Positions 42,320 to 51,215 are shown, numbered from the stretch's first letter. The stretch is 64,000 nt of DNA from Clostridiales bacterium Firm_04 (GCA_001603005.1 LVAJ01000027.1:1-64000), one strand, 5' to 3'. Numbers and translations are program-made. Notes: generated from the sequence alone by a model not told the origin.

Positions 42320-43232
42320 TGTCTTCACCTACCAGTTTCAGATAATAGCTTTCCAGATCCGCTTCATGCACATGCAGCGTCACCGGAATCAGTCCGTTTT
42401 CATAGAGTGTGCGCGAAATGAGCGGCTGCTCGTCCATGCGTTCAAAGATCCGGAGCGAGCCGTCCTTCAGGACATCGCATTCCGTGATGCCGAGCTTGTT
42501 TTGCAGGATCGCAAGCGCCCGCGCATCGTCATCCGTATGGACATGGTAGTATTCGCCGCATTGCTTGTGCAGATCCTCCGACGAGATCTCCTGCACGAGC
42601 CTGCCCTTTCGCAGAAAGAGATAATCTGTGCAGAGCAGCGAGAGTTCTGCAAGCAGATGCGAGGAAATCAGGATCGTGACCTTTTCTTCCTCATTGAGCC
42701 GTTTCAGCATGTTGCGGATCTGGATGATGCCCTCCGGATCGAGACCGTTGACCGGTTCATCGAGCACCATGATCTCCGGCTTCGAGAGCAGCGCACCCGC
42801 GATGCCGAGGCGCTGCCGCATGCCGAGCGAGAACTTCGAGGCAGGCTTTTTGCCGGCATCCTGCAAACCGACCAGCTCCAGTACCTCATCGACGCGCTTC
42901 GGATCGGGGATGCCCTTTTGCAGACGCAGCTTTTCGATATTGTCCCGCGCGGACAGCTCCGCTTTGGCGTAGGGCGTTTCGATCATGAAGCTCATGCGGG
43001 AACGGGCGTGGCAGAGCCCCTTTTCGGTCTCCTCACCGAAAATCGAGAAGCTGCCCGCTGTCGGGAAAACCAGTCCGCCGAACATTTTCATAATCGTCGT
43101 TTTGCCGGCACCGTTCGGGCCGACCAGTCCGCAGACCATGCCCTTTCTGATCTGGAAATCCACATGGTCAACGGCAAGCTGCTTTTTGTACTGCTTCGTC
43201 AATCCCTGTGCTGTAAGAACGATATCTGACAT
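42276..43232 (-). CDS. ABC transporter ATP-binding protein (BcrA-like)
   Basis: 318 residues: Walker A GLVGPNGAGKTTIMK, signature SLGMRQRLGIAGALL, Walker B EIMVLDEPVNGLDPEG, H-loop ISSHLLAELS. The extra C-terminal domain is typical of bacitracin/lantibiotic self-protection ATPases. It energises the two permeases downstream. A TATAAT box lies upstream at about 43277-43282 (minus strand) with a weak -35. Confidence 0.93.
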   Translation of the reverse strand: MSDIVLTAQGLTKQYKKQLAVDHVDFQIRKGMVCGLVGPNGAGKTTIMKMFGGLVFPTAGSFSIFGEETEKGLCHARSRMSFMIETPYAKAELSARDNIEKLRLQKGIPDPKRVDEVLELVGLQDAGKKPASKFSLGMRQRLGIAGALLSKPEIMVLDEPVNGLDPEGIIQIRNMLKRLNEEEKVTILISSHLLAELSLLCTDYLFLRKGRLVQEISSEDLHKQCGEYYHVHTDDDARALAILQNKLGITECDVLKDGSLRIFERMDEQPLISRTLYENGLIPVTLHVHEADLESYYLKLVGEDNVEYSESDAASDKA

Positions 43233-43373
43233 ATTCTGACCTCCTGTTTCGGATTTTGCTTTGGATATCCTTGCTGATTATATCATAAAAGGAAATCATA
43301 AAGAATTTCTTAATTCCTTCAAAATTCACAAATTGTTCATAACTGAGATGCAAGCTATCAATCTATACACCGA

Positions 43374-43406
43374 CAACAAAAGCCCCGATGTCTCACATCA
43401 GGGCTT
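43374..43406 (-). terminator. Terminator of the queuosine operon
   Basis: 11-bp stem AAGCCCTGATG with CATCGGGGCTT and TTTGTTG following on the minus strand. Confidence 0.88.
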
Positions 43407-43425
43407 CTTTCTGCTGATTCAAAAA

Positions 43426-43920
43426 TCAACGGTTGTTGACCGGCTCCGGATACAGGTCATGATGCGTCAGGCGGTCCCACGCGACCTGCTCCCACTTTGT
43501 CCCAGGCATGCCGTAATTGCAGTAGGGATCAATCGAAATGCCGCCGCGGGGCAGGAATTTGCCCCAGACCTCGATATAGGCAGGCTCCATGAGTTTAATG
43601 AGATCGTTCATGATGATGTTCACGCAGTCCTCGTGGAAATCGCCGTGGTTACGGAAGCTGAACAGATACAGCTTCAGCGACTTGCTCTCGACCATTTTGA
43701 TGCGCGGCACATAGGAAATGTAGATCGTTGCAAAGTCCGGCTGACCGGTAATCGGGCAGAGACTTGTAAATTCGGGACAGTTGAATTTGACGAAATATTC
43801 TCTGTCCGGATGCTTGTTCTCGAAGGTTTCGAGCACCGACGGATCATAGTCCGAGGGATATCTGGTATGCTGATTGCCGAGCAGCGTGATGCCTTCCTGC
43901 TCCTTATTCCGTTCGCTCAT
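43426..43920 (-). CDS. queF: NADPH-dependent 7-cyano-7-deazaguanine reductase
   Basis: 164 residues, the short unimodular type. The catalytic Cys is in [21 protein letters not shown], and [21 protein letters not shown] is the substrate-binding QueF motif. It reduces preQ0 to preQ1, the last free-base step before insertion in tRNA. Last gene of the operon, 15 bases after the small ORF. Confidence 0.97.
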   Translation of the reverse strand: MSERNKEQEGITLLGNQHTRYPSDYDPSVLETFENKHPDREYFVKFNCPEFTSLCPITGQPDFATIYISYVPRIKMVESKSLKLYLFSFRNHGDFHEDCVNIIMNDLIKLMEPAYIEVWGKFLPRGGISIDPYCNYGMPGTKWEQVAWDRLTHHDLYPEPVNNR

Positions 43921-43935
43921 AGTTCGCGCTCCTTT

Positions 43936-44151
43936 TCAGATTCTGCCGACGATTTTCAGATACCGGACGACGGCGTTCAGGATATCGTGGTAGACATCCT
44001 CCATGCCCTCCGGAACGAGGATCGACTGCTGCGGGATATCGCAGATAAATGTGACCGGTCTGCCCTGATAGGTTCCCGCGATGCCGTGCATGACGTCCCC
44101 GATCAGCTTGACGGTATCCGGCTGGACTTCAAAATGTGTTGCTTCGCTCAT
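43936..44151 (-). CDS. Small conserved-looking protein inside the queuosine operon
   Basis: 71 residues, no signal peptide. Sequence includes DTVKLIGDVMHGIAGTYQGRPVTF and ends in a helix (VYHDILNAVVRYLKIVGRI). I do not recognise a family. Its ATG overlaps the queC stop by four bases and queF follows, so it is almost surely translated. Confidence 0.75.
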   Translation of the reverse strand: MSEATHFEVQPDTVKLIGDVMHGIAGTYQGRPVTFICDIPQQSILVPEGMEDVYHDILNAVVRYLKIVGRI

Positions 44152-44858
44152 CTGGATACTCCTTTCTGCTGATCCGGCGTTAGTGCGGGATCTGCGATGC
44201 CGTTTGCTGCAAATGCTGCCGCGCGGTCACGGCAGGTGCCGCAGAGCCCGCAGGGACGGTCGCCGCCCTCATAGCAGCTCCATGTCAGCGCATACGGCGC
44301 ATGCAGCCGCAGACCTTCCGCGACGACATCCGCTTTTGTTTTCCCGACAAACGGCGCTTCCACGCGCAGCTGCTTTCCGCTGCCGAGGAAGATCGCCTGA
44401 TTGATCGCATCGTTGAAATCCTGACTGCAGTCGGGATAGGCATTGCCTGCTGCGTCATCGGCATGCGCACCGTAATAGATCACCTCGCAGCCGTGCGACA
44501 GCGCGATGCTCGCCGCAGAGGACAGGAACAGTCCGTTGCGGAACGGCACATAGGTCGAGACTGGCTTGCCGTCTGTTTCGGTGAGCTGCTCGGCATAGCT
44601 TTCTTTCGGGATCTCCTGTGTACTGCCTTTCAGCAGCGAGCAGTCGGAATCTGCGAAAATTGCAGCAAGATCGAGCGTTTGCAGTGTGACACCGTAATGC
44701 GCCGCGACTGCCTTTGCCGCTTCGATCTCCTTCGTATGCTTCTGCCCGTAGCTGACCGACAGTGCGAGCACCTCGTCTGCGCCGTAACGCTCGACAGCGA
44801 GCGCCAGACAGGTCGTGCTGTCCAGTCCGCCGCTGAATAAAACCAGTGCCTTCATCAT
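44148..44858 (-). CDS. queC: 7-cyano-7-deazaguanine (preQ0) synthase
   Basis: 236 residues. N-terminal PP-loop [10 protein letters not shown], middle [20 protein letters not shown], and C-terminal zinc site [15 protein letters not shown]. It converts carboxy-deazaguanine to preQ0 using ATP and ammonia. It overlaps folE by four bases. Confidence 0.97.
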   Translation of the reverse strand: MMKALVLFSGGLDSTTCLALAVERYGADEVLALSVSYGQKHTKEIEAAKAVAAHYGVTLQTLDLAAIFADSDCSLLKGSTQEIPKESYAEQLTETDGKPVSTYVPFRNGLFLSSAASIALSHGCEVIYYGAHADDAAGNAYPDCSQDFNDAINQAIFLGSGKQLRVEAPFVGKTKADVVAEGLRLHAPYALTWSCYEGGDRPCGLCGTCRDRAAAFAANGIADPALTPDQQKGVSR

Positions 44859-45424
44859 TTTACCCCCTCGGTGATCAGTCTTTGCAGGTTCCAGTCCTCG
44901 CGGAATCTGCCGCAGAATGTCTGTGTGACGGTTCTTGCAGACGCATTGCGGATGCCGCGCGCCGTCATGCAGCTGTGCGTACCCGCGATCACCACGCCGA
45001 CATCCGGCGTGCCCGCTGCATCCATCATGATCTCTGCGATATCCGAACCGAGCCGCTCCTGCAATTGCAGCCGCTTTGCCGCCATGTCGCAGATGCGCGC
45101 GATCTTGGAAAGCCCGATCACTTTGCCCTGCGGCACATATGCCACATTGACCGACATATCGTACATCAGCGCGAGATGATGCTCGCAGTAGGAGAACACC
45201 TCGATATCCCGCACGACAACGGGGCCGGCGTTCTGCGGGGCTTCAAAGGTCTTGCCGAACAGTTCGGCGATCTCGTGATTCGTATAGTTGATGCCGTCGA
45301 ACACCTCGGCGTACATTCTTGCCACGCGCGCCGGTGTTTCGAGCAGTCCTTCGCGGTTGGGATCCTCGCCGAGCGCCAGCAGAATGCCGCGGACATGCTC
45401 CTCAATTGCTTTCTGGTCGATCAT
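44855..45424 (-). CDS. folE: GTP cyclohydrolase I
   Basis: 189 residues; zinc-site CEHH in [31 protein letters not shown], and the C-terminal Cys in [10 protein letters not shown]. It makes dihydroneopterin triphosphate, feeding both folate and queuosine; its place between que genes argues for queuosine supply. Confidence 0.97.
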   Translation of the reverse strand: MIDQKAIEEHVRGILLALGEDPNREGLLETPARVARMYAEVFDGINYTNHEIAELFGKTFEAPQNAGPVVVRDIEVFSYCEHHLALMYDMSVNVAYVPQGKVIGLSKIARICDMAAKRLQLQERLGSDIAEIMMDAAGTPDVGVVIAGTHSCMTARGIRNASARTVTQTFCGRFREDWNLQRLITEGVK

Positions 45425-45445
45425 ATCATCACTCTTTCTCTCTGT

Positions 45446-46183
45446 TTATCCATTATAATCGTAGAATATCTCGTCCAGCAGCCTGTCCAGCGCCCGACGA
45501 TCTCCGACTGCCGCCCTGAGCAGTGCGCCTGCATTGGCAAGCATCAGCTTCAGGTACATCCAGTCCCCCATCTCGTCATATTTCCGCGTCGAATTGATAA
45601 GATAATTCTGACGCAGAACCGTGTATTTCCTGCCGTGCAGCTTTCCGTATGCCTTCAGCCGTTTCGCGGTCGCGGCGTCTTCCATTGCCTTTTTCTCGAC
45701 AAATCCGCCGACCGCCCGAAAGGTCGCTGCTTCTGCCCAGAAGATGCCGCAGTACAGTCCGGTGAGCCGGAATGCCGCACGGCAAAGCAGGTCATTGCAG
45801 AAAAGCGCGGCGGAATACCGCTCAAACCGGATCGGTGCGCCGCCTCCGATATAGCGTCCGGTTTTCAGCAGCGCGGCAATCTCGCTGAGCGTTCCTTTTG
45901 TCATGCGGTTGTCGCAGTCGATCGTGACGATGATTCTGCCGGTCGCTGCCGCAATGCCCGCATTCCGCACCTTTGCGATGCAGCGGTCGCCGTTCGGAAT
46001 GATGCGTGCACCGCATGCCTGCGCAATCTCCGCAGTCCGGTCGGTACAGCGGTTGCACACGACGATGATCTCGGCTGTTCTGCCGGATTCCGCAGCAGCC
46101 TTCCGAACAGAGCGGATGCATCTTGCAACATACCGCTCCTCATTGTGTGCGGGGATGACAACTGAAAAAGTACAGTTCTGCAC
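45446..46183 (-). CDS. Family 2 glycosyltransferase inside the queuosine operon
   Basis: 245 residues, GT-A fold: FSVVIPAHNEERYVARCI at the N-terminus, DCDN as the DxD-like metal site near residue 95, and a GGFVEKKAMEDAATAKRL acceptor/ED motif. No transmembrane helix, apart from a hydrophobic patch. The start is GTG, seven bases after AGGAG. It lies between queE (40 bases) and folE (22 bases), so cotranscription is likely. Acceptor unknown; modification of queuosine or a shared-operon accident are both possible. Confidence 0.85.
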   Translation of the reverse strand: MQNCTFSVVIPAHNEERYVARCIRSVRKAAAESGRTAEIIVVCNRCTDRTAEIAQACGARIIPNGDRCIAKVRNAGIAAATGRIIVTIDCDNRMTKGTLSEIAALLKTGRYIGGGAPIRFERYSAALFCNDLLCRAAFRLTGLYCGIFWAEAATFRAVGGFVEKKAMEDAATAKRLKAYGKLHGRKYTVLRQNYLINSTRKYDEMGDWMYLKLMLANAGALLRAAVGDRRALDRLLDEIFYDYNG

Positions 46184-46222
46184 GATTTTTCTCCTGTATA
46201 CTATCCGGGATCCGCAGACTGC

Positions 46223-46891
46223 TCATACGCCCCTTGCCGTGGGATCCCAGATGAATTTATGCAGCTGCAATTGCAGCCGGAAACTGCCCATTTTCTGCTC
46301 TTTCATGATCTCCACGATCTCTGCGGGATCAATCCGCCCGAACACGGGGCTCAGATACATCGGACACTGCGGCTCAAACTGCTCTGCGATCTCCTTTGCG
46401 CGGAATACATCCGCACGCGATCCGCAGACGAATTTTACGCAGTCCCATTCCCGCAGCAGCGCGAAATTTTCCGTGCACATATGCTGTTCCATTTTGCTCG
46501 ACGGCAGCTTGTAATCCATCGTGAATACGGCGCCGCATTTCCGGAACGGTTCGAGCGGCACTGCGCCGTTTGTCTCGATCTCGACACGCAGCCCGAGCGT
46601 TTTGCCGAGCCGGTCGATCAGTTCGCCGATGTGCGCCTGCAAAAGCGGTTCACCGCCCGTCAGCGTGACATTCCGCACACCCTGCGCGGCGGCATCTTCT
46701 GCGATCTGCATCAGCCGCGGCAGCCCGACGATCTCGCAGGGCGCATCCTTGCCGCATGCCCATGCCGTATCGCACCAGTCGCACCGGAGATTGCAGCCCG
46801 CAAACCGCAGGAACAGCGCGAGTTCTCCGGCACAGCGTCCCTCGCCGTTGATGCTGATGAAATGCTCTGCCAGTTTGAATGTACTGCTCAT
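46223..46891 (-). CDS. queE: 7-carboxy-7-deazaguanine synthase (radical SAM)
   Basis: 222 residues; start at 46891, one base after the queD stop, with CGAGGTG upstream. The radical-SAM cysteines are in FAGCNLRCDWC (CxxxCxxC), followed by TLTGGEPLLQ. It ring-contracts carboxy-tetrahydropterin to 7-carboxy-7-deazaguanine. Confidence 0.96.
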   Translation of the reverse strand: MSSTFKLAEHFISINGEGRCAGELALFLRFAGCNLRCDWCDTAWACGKDAPCEIVGLPRLMQIAEDAAAQGVRNVTLTGGEPLLQAHIGELIDRLGKTLGLRVEIETNGAVPLEPFRKCGAVFTMDYKLPSSKMEQHMCTENFALLREWDCVKFVCGSRADVFRAKEIAEQFEPQCPMYLSPVFGRIDPAEIVEIMKEQKMGSFRLQLQLHKFIWDPTARGV

Positions 46892-46892
46892 A

Positions 46893-47312
46893 TCACACCT
46901 CGTAGGTTGCGCAGTTGTCCGGCGTTTCATAGACCGTCACGCGCAGAACCGGCAAGCCCTGTGCCGTGAGCGTCTCGAAAAACGCCCGCGCAAAGTTCTC
47001 GGCGGTCGGGCGGTAGGGGACTTCGATCAGCCGGAACTGCTCGTCCTGCAATGCCGCAAGCGTCGCGGCTTTCAGCGAGCCCGTTTCATAGATCAGCGCA
47101 TGGTCATAGTGATCCGCAAGCGCGCGCACCGTCTTTTTCAGGTCGCCGAAGTCGATCACCATGCCGCGTTTTTCGCCGGTCTGCTGCAAATGCTCCTGTC
47201 CCGCCTCGACCTCGATCATCCAGTGATGTCCGTGCAGATTCGCACATTTTCCGTTGTAGCCCGCCAGAAAATGCGCACTGTCAAAGGCAGCTGCGGTTTT
47301 CAGCCGATACAT
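46893..47312 (-). CDS. queD: 6-carboxytetrahydropterin synthase
   Basis: 139 residues; the start is set by AGGAG eight bases before the ATG at 47312. Zinc histidines and catalytic Cys lie in FDSAHFLAGYNGKCANLHGHHW, and DHALIYE and the C-terminal ETPDNCATYEV complete the T-fold signature. First gene of the operon. A long open frame continues upstream through the leader and beyond but is not coding. Confidence 0.96.
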   Translation of the reverse strand: MYRLKTAAAFDSAHFLAGYNGKCANLHGHHWMIEVEAGQEHLQQTGEKRGMVIDFGDLKKTVRALADHYDHALIYETGSLKAATLAALQDEQFRLIEVPYRPTAENFARAFFETLTAQGLPVLRVTVYETPDNCATYEV

Positions 47313-47331
47313 CGCCCTCACTCCTATATCA

Positions 47332-47365
47332 TAAAAAAATACTCCCGTCCGCATGCAGACAGGAG
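47332..47365 (-). terminator. Terminator in the queD leader
   Basis: Minus-strand stem CTCCTGTCTG with CGGACGGGAG followed by T7, ending about 20 bases before queD. An upstream GGCAGAC (47379-47385 region) can pair with GTCTGC in the terminator, so it can act as an antiterminator. Confidence 0.85.
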
Positions 47366-47385
47366 CCTTGTTGTTCCGTAAGTCT

Positions 47386-47430
47386 GCCCTGGTTTTGTTT
47401 TCCGACAGGATGGCGCAAACGAACTGTCGG
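47386..47430 (-). ncRNA. preQ1-I type riboswitch aptamer
   Basis: On the minus strand, stem CCGACAG/CTGTCGG encloses a loop opening TTCG and ending GCGCCATC, followed by the A-rich tail AAAACAAAACCAGG. This is the hairpin-plus-tail H-type pseudoknot layout of preQ1-I; the tail closely resembles AACAAAACAAGG of known type 2 members. It precedes a terminator and queuosine genes. Confidence 0.75.
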
Positions 47431-47453
47431 GCATGCGGACGCATACCGCATTC

Positions 47454-47482
47454 AGTATACCACAGTGCGCCGCATTTGTCAA
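47454..47482 (-). promoter_or_regulatory. Promoter of the queuosine operon
   Basis: Minus-strand TTGACA, 17-bp spacer, TATACT. Confidence 0.88.
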
Positions 47483-47490
47483 GTATCCGG

Positions 47491-47519
47491 TTGACTTTTT
47501 CTGCGAGATCGCTTATAAT
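47491..47519 (+). promoter_or_regulatory. Promoter of the 359-residue gene
   Basis: TTGACT, 17-bp spacer, TATAAT; divergent from the queuosine promoter, only eight bases apart. Confidence 0.85.
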
Positions 47520-47555
47520 AGTTTTATCGGATAACAAGCAGAAAGGAGCACTGTC

Positions 47556-48635
47556 ATGCAAACAGATGAAATCAGACTGCTGCAAACACTGCACACGGTC
47601 ACGGACACGGATTCCGGTTCGGACGATGCAGAATACCGCATTTCGTTTTCGGTTGACTGCGCGTTCAGGAAAGCAAAATCGCATGCTGCGGAAGTGATGA
47701 TGCTCTGCACCTATGCGCCGGATGCGGAATACGGGACAGAGGGCGACAGCCCGTATCTTGCGGTTCAGTGCGATGATGCGGTTTATGAAGCGGTCGAATC
47801 CTACAAGAAAACCGGCAGCTTTGACGGCGCATCGGAGCTGACGCCGCTTTCCGGACAGTTCCTGTTCAAAGCGAAAATGGAATACTTTGGGGAGATGATG
47901 TATTTTTACGCGCTCGACCGCTGCGGCGGGTTCTGGGAGAACAACGCGCTGTGCATGGTCTATCCGAAGAAATATGCCGGCACGGAAAATGAGCAGCGGC
48001 TCATGCAGGTGCTCGATGCCGCCGCTGCCAGCTACCGCGAGGAACGCATCGGCAGCGATCCTGCGCCGCACAGCCAAGCGCCCGCTCCGGTATCGCAGCA
48101 AACCGCAAAGCGTGATGTGCTGCAAACCGTCACGCAAACCGCGAAAAAAATCAACCGGCTGCGATTCTGGGCAAGGCTTGCGGTGCTGGTCGGGCTGATT
48201 GCGGTCATGATCGGCGGCGGGATCGCCAAACGCTTCCGGATACAGCATCTCATTGCGCAGAACGGCAGCGAAACCGTTCTCTCTGACTTTACGCCGGACG
48301 AACAGCAGCAGATCCTCGATGCATTTCATATCACGGTTCCCGCGCAGGAGCAGGATGCCTGCGTATCGGCATTTCTGCGCAGCAACCGGAATGAAAAGAT
48401 GTGCTCCTATGTCATCGAGATCGGCGGTGTTTCGGATTATGATGCGTTTTTTGCGGCGAATGCGGCGCGCGATCTGGGACAGTCGGTCAATGAAACGCGC
48501 GTGCCGGATCCGAAAAAACGGTATTATATCACGTACAATGTGCATTTCGTGCAGGATCCCGAACAGCGCGCAAAGCATGAACATGCCGCTGCCTATGACC
48601 GGATCGAGGCGCTGTTTGCGGCGCTCTCTGCATGA
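47556..48635 (+). CDS. Single-pass membrane protein of unknown function
   Basis: 359 residues. The N-terminal ~185 residues are soluble with no signal peptide (cytosolic), one membrane helix lies at about 208-226 (LAVLVGLIAVMIGGGIA), and ~130 residues follow outside. The extracytoplasmic part (YVIEIGGVSDYDAFFAANAARDLGQS) has no recognisable family. Ribosome site AGAAAGGAG precedes ATG. Strong promoter upstream; the next gene follows after 33 bases. Confidence 0.8.
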   Translation: MQTDEIRLLQTLHTVTDTDSGSDDAEYRISFSVDCAFRKAKSHAAEVMMLCTYAPDAEYGTEGDSPYLAVQCDDAVYEAVESYKKTGSFDGASELTPLSGQFLFKAKMEYFGEMMYFYALDRCGGFWENNALCMVYPKKYAGTENEQRLMQVLDAAAASYREERIGSDPAPHSQAPAPVSQQTAKRDVLQTVTQTAKKINRLRFWARLAVLVGLIAVMIGGGIAKRFRIQHLIAQNGSETVLSDFTPDEQQQILDAFHITVPAQEQDACVSAFLRSNRNEKMCSYVIEIGGVSDYDAFFAANAARDLGQSVNETRVPDPKKRYYITYNVHFVQDPEQRAKHEHAAAYDRIEALFAALSA

Positions 48636-48668
48636 TACTGTATATGGAGCAAATGGAAGGGGAACAAC

Positions 48669-49268
48669 ATGAATCAACGTCTCAAAAAAGCCGCCATAGC
48701 AGGCATTGCCGGAGAAATTCTTTATTGTATTTCAATGGCGTTATTTTTGATCACGCAGGCTGAAGCCGCATTGACATTCTGGGAAGCAATGACAGTCGCC
48801 GGAGCAATGATCATGCTGATTGTTTTGGCAGTGATCGCGGATGAATATCAAATGCAGCAAATCTATCACAAACTCATGCTGATTGCAGTGTCGGGAACCG
48901 TATTTCTTACATCTGCTGCACATTTTACGAGTATCGGTGTGATCCGGAAACTGGAATCACAGGGTATATCTGTTCCCGATTATTTCAAAATAGGAGCATC
49001 ACCGAGTATCGAAATGACGATAGATTATGCTGCATGGGGCTTCTTTATGGGATTTGCTTTTCTTGCCCTGTTTCTTGGAATGAAAGAGAAAGCAATCAAA
49101 AGCTGCTCCGTCATCTGCGGAATCCTTTGTCTGTGCGGTTTTGCCGGAAGTTTCATCTCGGATTCTTTCTGGTATGCTGCACCGCTTGGGTACGGGATTG
49201 GATTCCTTGTTATGTGTATTTTTGTCCTCAGATCAGCAAAAGCGCAATCAGTACAAGGGCAGGCATAA
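48669..49268 (+). CDS. DUF4386-like integral membrane protein
   Basis: 199 residues with six predicted membrane helices; short loops and a charged C-terminus. The helix pattern and SPSIEMTIDYAAWGFFMGFAFLALF resemble the DUF4386 family of uncharacterised membrane proteins. Start has AAGGGGAACAAC upstream. Its composition is less GC-rich than its neighbours. Confidence 0.7.
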   Translation: MNQRLKKAAIAGIAGEILYCISMALFLITQAEAALTFWEAMTVAGAMIMLIVLAVIADEYQMQQIYHKLMLIAVSGTVFLTSAAHFTSIGVIRKLESQGISVPDYFKIGASPSIEMTIDYAAWGFFMGFAFLALFLGMKEKAIKSCSVICGILCLCGFAGSFISDSFWYAAPLGYGIGFLVMCIFVLRSAKAQSVQGQA

Positions 49269-49316
49269 GCCCGTCCATCACACATTCAGCGCATTGCGCA
49301 TCATCGTATCACAAAA

Positions 49317-49368
49317 AGCCGGACAGGGATTCAGGCGGCGAAATGCCTGATTCTCTGTCCGGCTGATT
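49317..49368 (+). terminator. Terminator between the DUF4386 and dus genes
   Basis: 10-bp outer stem AGCCGGACAG with CTGTCCGGCT, an inner stem TCAGGC/GCCTGA, then GATTTT on the plus strand. It abuts the dus stop and probably serves both convergent genes. Confidence 0.85.
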
Positions 49369-50373
49369 TTATGGTTCCGCATGCAGATGCCGTTCGTACT
49401 GCGCAAGATAATCCTGCACGAGTGCTTCTGCATCTGCATAGCTGTTGAGCGCCGCTGACCGCGCCCGGAATCCCGCGGCGCCCGGATATCCGCGCAGATA
49501 CCAGAGCGCATGCTTGCGCGCTTCCCGCATTGCCAGCTGCTCGGATTTTTCGCTGCGTTCGAGGATCATCCGGATGTGCAGCAGCATTTCCTGCAAACGC
49601 TCCGGCACCGTCGGCGGCGTGAATGTTTCGCCGTTCACGGCTGCCGCGATCTCCGCAAAGAGCCACGGATTGCCGTAGGATGCCCGTCCGACCATGACCA
49701 GATCGCAGCCGGTTTCGCGGTACATCCGCAGCGCATCGGCGCCGCTTGTCACATCGCCGTTTCCGATGACCGGCACCCTGACCGCCTGCTTGACCGCCGC
49801 GATCGGCGCCCAGTCGGCTGTTCCGCTGTAAAACTGCATCCGCGTTCTGCCGTGTACGGTGATCGCCGCCGCGCCTGCCGCTTCCATGCGCTGCGCAAAC
49901 GGCACTGCATTGATCTCCGCGGCGTCCCAGCCGATGCGCATTTTGACCGTGACGGGGCATCTGCCGTCCGCTGCGCGCACCGCTGCCTGCACGATCTTTT
50001 CGGCAAGCGCAGGCGTTTTCATGAGCGCGCTGCCAGCGCCCTGATTGACGACCTTCGGCACGGGGCAGCCCATGTTCAGGTCAATGAAATCCGGCGCAAA
50101 CGGCAGGATCCGCTGCACTGCTTCCTCAATAAAATCCGGCTCGCTGCCGAACAATTGCAACCCCATCGGGCGTTCCTGCGCCGTGATCCTGCAAAGCTCC
50201 GCACTGCCGCGGCTGCCGTAACACAGCCCCTTTGCGGAGACCAGCTCGCCGGTCGTCATGCAGGCGCCGTGCGACCGGCAGAGCAGCCGGTATGCGGTAT
50301 CCGCGACCGATGCCATCGGTGCAAGCGCTGCCGTCTGCGGAACGGTCTGTCCCGCGATTGTCACTGTTGTCAT
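49369..50373 (-). CDS. tRNA-dihydrouridine synthase
   Basis: 334 residues; the ATG at 50373 overlaps the upstream stop by four bases (ATGA). FMN barrel: LAPMASVADTAYR, the catalytic Cys in DLNMGCPVPKV, PVTVKMRIGWD, ITVHGRTRMQFYSG, VIGNGDVTSG. It reduces uridine to dihydrouridine in tRNA D-loops and looks closest to DusB. Confidence 0.94.
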   Translation of the reverse strand: MTTVTIAGQTVPQTAALAPMASVADTAYRLLCRSHGACMTTGELVSAKGLCYGSRGSAELCRITAQERPMGLQLFGSEPDFIEEAVQRILPFAPDFIDLNMGCPVPKVVNQGAGSALMKTPALAEKIVQAAVRAADGRCPVTVKMRIGWDAAEINAVPFAQRMEAAGAAAITVHGRTRMQFYSGTADWAPIAAVKQAVRVPVIGNGDVTSGADALRMYRETGCDLVMVGRASYGNPWLFAEIAAAVNGETFTPPTVPERLQEMLLHIRMILERSEKSEQLAMREARKHALWYLRGYPGAAGFRARSAALNSYADAEALVQDYLAQYERHLHAEP

Positions 50374-51203
50374 GCTGAAACTGTTTCCCCCAATAGTCTT
50401 TGCGCGTTCTGATGCGTAATCAGTGCAAGCTCCTGCGCCGTCAGTCCGAGCGACTGCAAAAATGCCAGCGTATCTGCCGGATCCTCCCACGGCGAATCTG
50501 AGCCGAACACGACCTTGTCAGCACCGTGCGCACGGATCATGCGCAGGCATTGCGCCGGATCAATGAACTGCCGGATGAACGCGGTATCAAAATGAATCGG
50601 CGTGCCGACCAGATATTTTTCCACATCGTCCCACTCCGCCCAGCCGCCGAAATGCGCGGCGATCAGGTGCGAGCCTTCCATTTCGGTCAGCACATGCGAG
50701 ATCTTTTCCGGCGTGGTATAAACCGGCGGCGGCAGTCCGATATCGGCGCCTGCATGGAAAATGACCAGCAGACCGAGAGATTCGCATTTTTTCAGGATGC
50801 GGATGACTTCGGGGCTGTCGATGTCATACTGCTGGAACTGCAAATGCAGCTTGATGCCGCGAAATCCGCGCGCTGCGAGCGATTCGAGCACGCGTTCCCA
50901 TTCCGGATCGGCGGGGTGGAGCGTGCCGAACGAGAGCACCTTCTCCGAGCGCACGGTCTCCGCAAAGCGGTTGATGCTTTCGGTCTGCGAGGGCTTTGTC
51001 GCGATCGGCAGGCAGATGCTCCTGTCCACGCCGGAGCGTTCCATAGACGCGAGCAGCCCTTCGAGTGTTGCCGGACGGCAGGTCAGCGGTGCGCCGCCGC
51101 CGTAATCCTCGCCCTGCTCCCGTTTGATTCCGGCGACCAGCGCATCAATGCTCCGCTGCGCAATTTTCTCCGGAAAAATATGCGTGTGAAAATCAATCAG
51201 CAT
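50370..51203 (-). CDS. Amidohydrolase family metal-dependent hydrolase
   Basis: 277 residues, TIM barrel of the amidohydrolase_2 type. Metal ligands: DFHTHIFPE at the N-terminus, FHAGAD near 150, AAHFGG near 185, and the conserved Asp in FGSDSPWED near 240. Substrate unknown; related enzymes include decarboxylases and hydrolases of small acids. Confidence 0.9.
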   Translation of the reverse strand: MLIDFHTHIFPEKIAQRSIDALVAGIKREQGEDYGGGAPLTCRPATLEGLLASMERSGVDRSICLPIATKPSQTESINRFAETVRSEKVLSFGTLHPADPEWERVLESLAARGFRGIKLHLQFQQYDIDSPEVIRILKKCESLGLLVIFHAGADIGLPPPVYTTPEKISHVLTEMEGSHLIAAHFGGWAEWDDVEKYLVGTPIHFDTAFIRQFIDPAQCLRMIRAHGADKVVFGSDSPWEDPADTLAFLQSLGLTAQELALITHQNAQRLLGETVSA

Positions 51204-51215
51204 GTATGCCTCCGT

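Noticed and set aside
40700-43232. Lantibiotic biosynthesis cluster
   Set aside because: Only transporter and protease genes are present; no precursor peptide, dehydratase or cyclase gene was found.
47313-48677. Minus-strand extension of queD through the leader and the 359-residue gene
   Set aside because: The queD family start, ribosome site, riboswitch and terminator all lie inside it; the extension has no homology.
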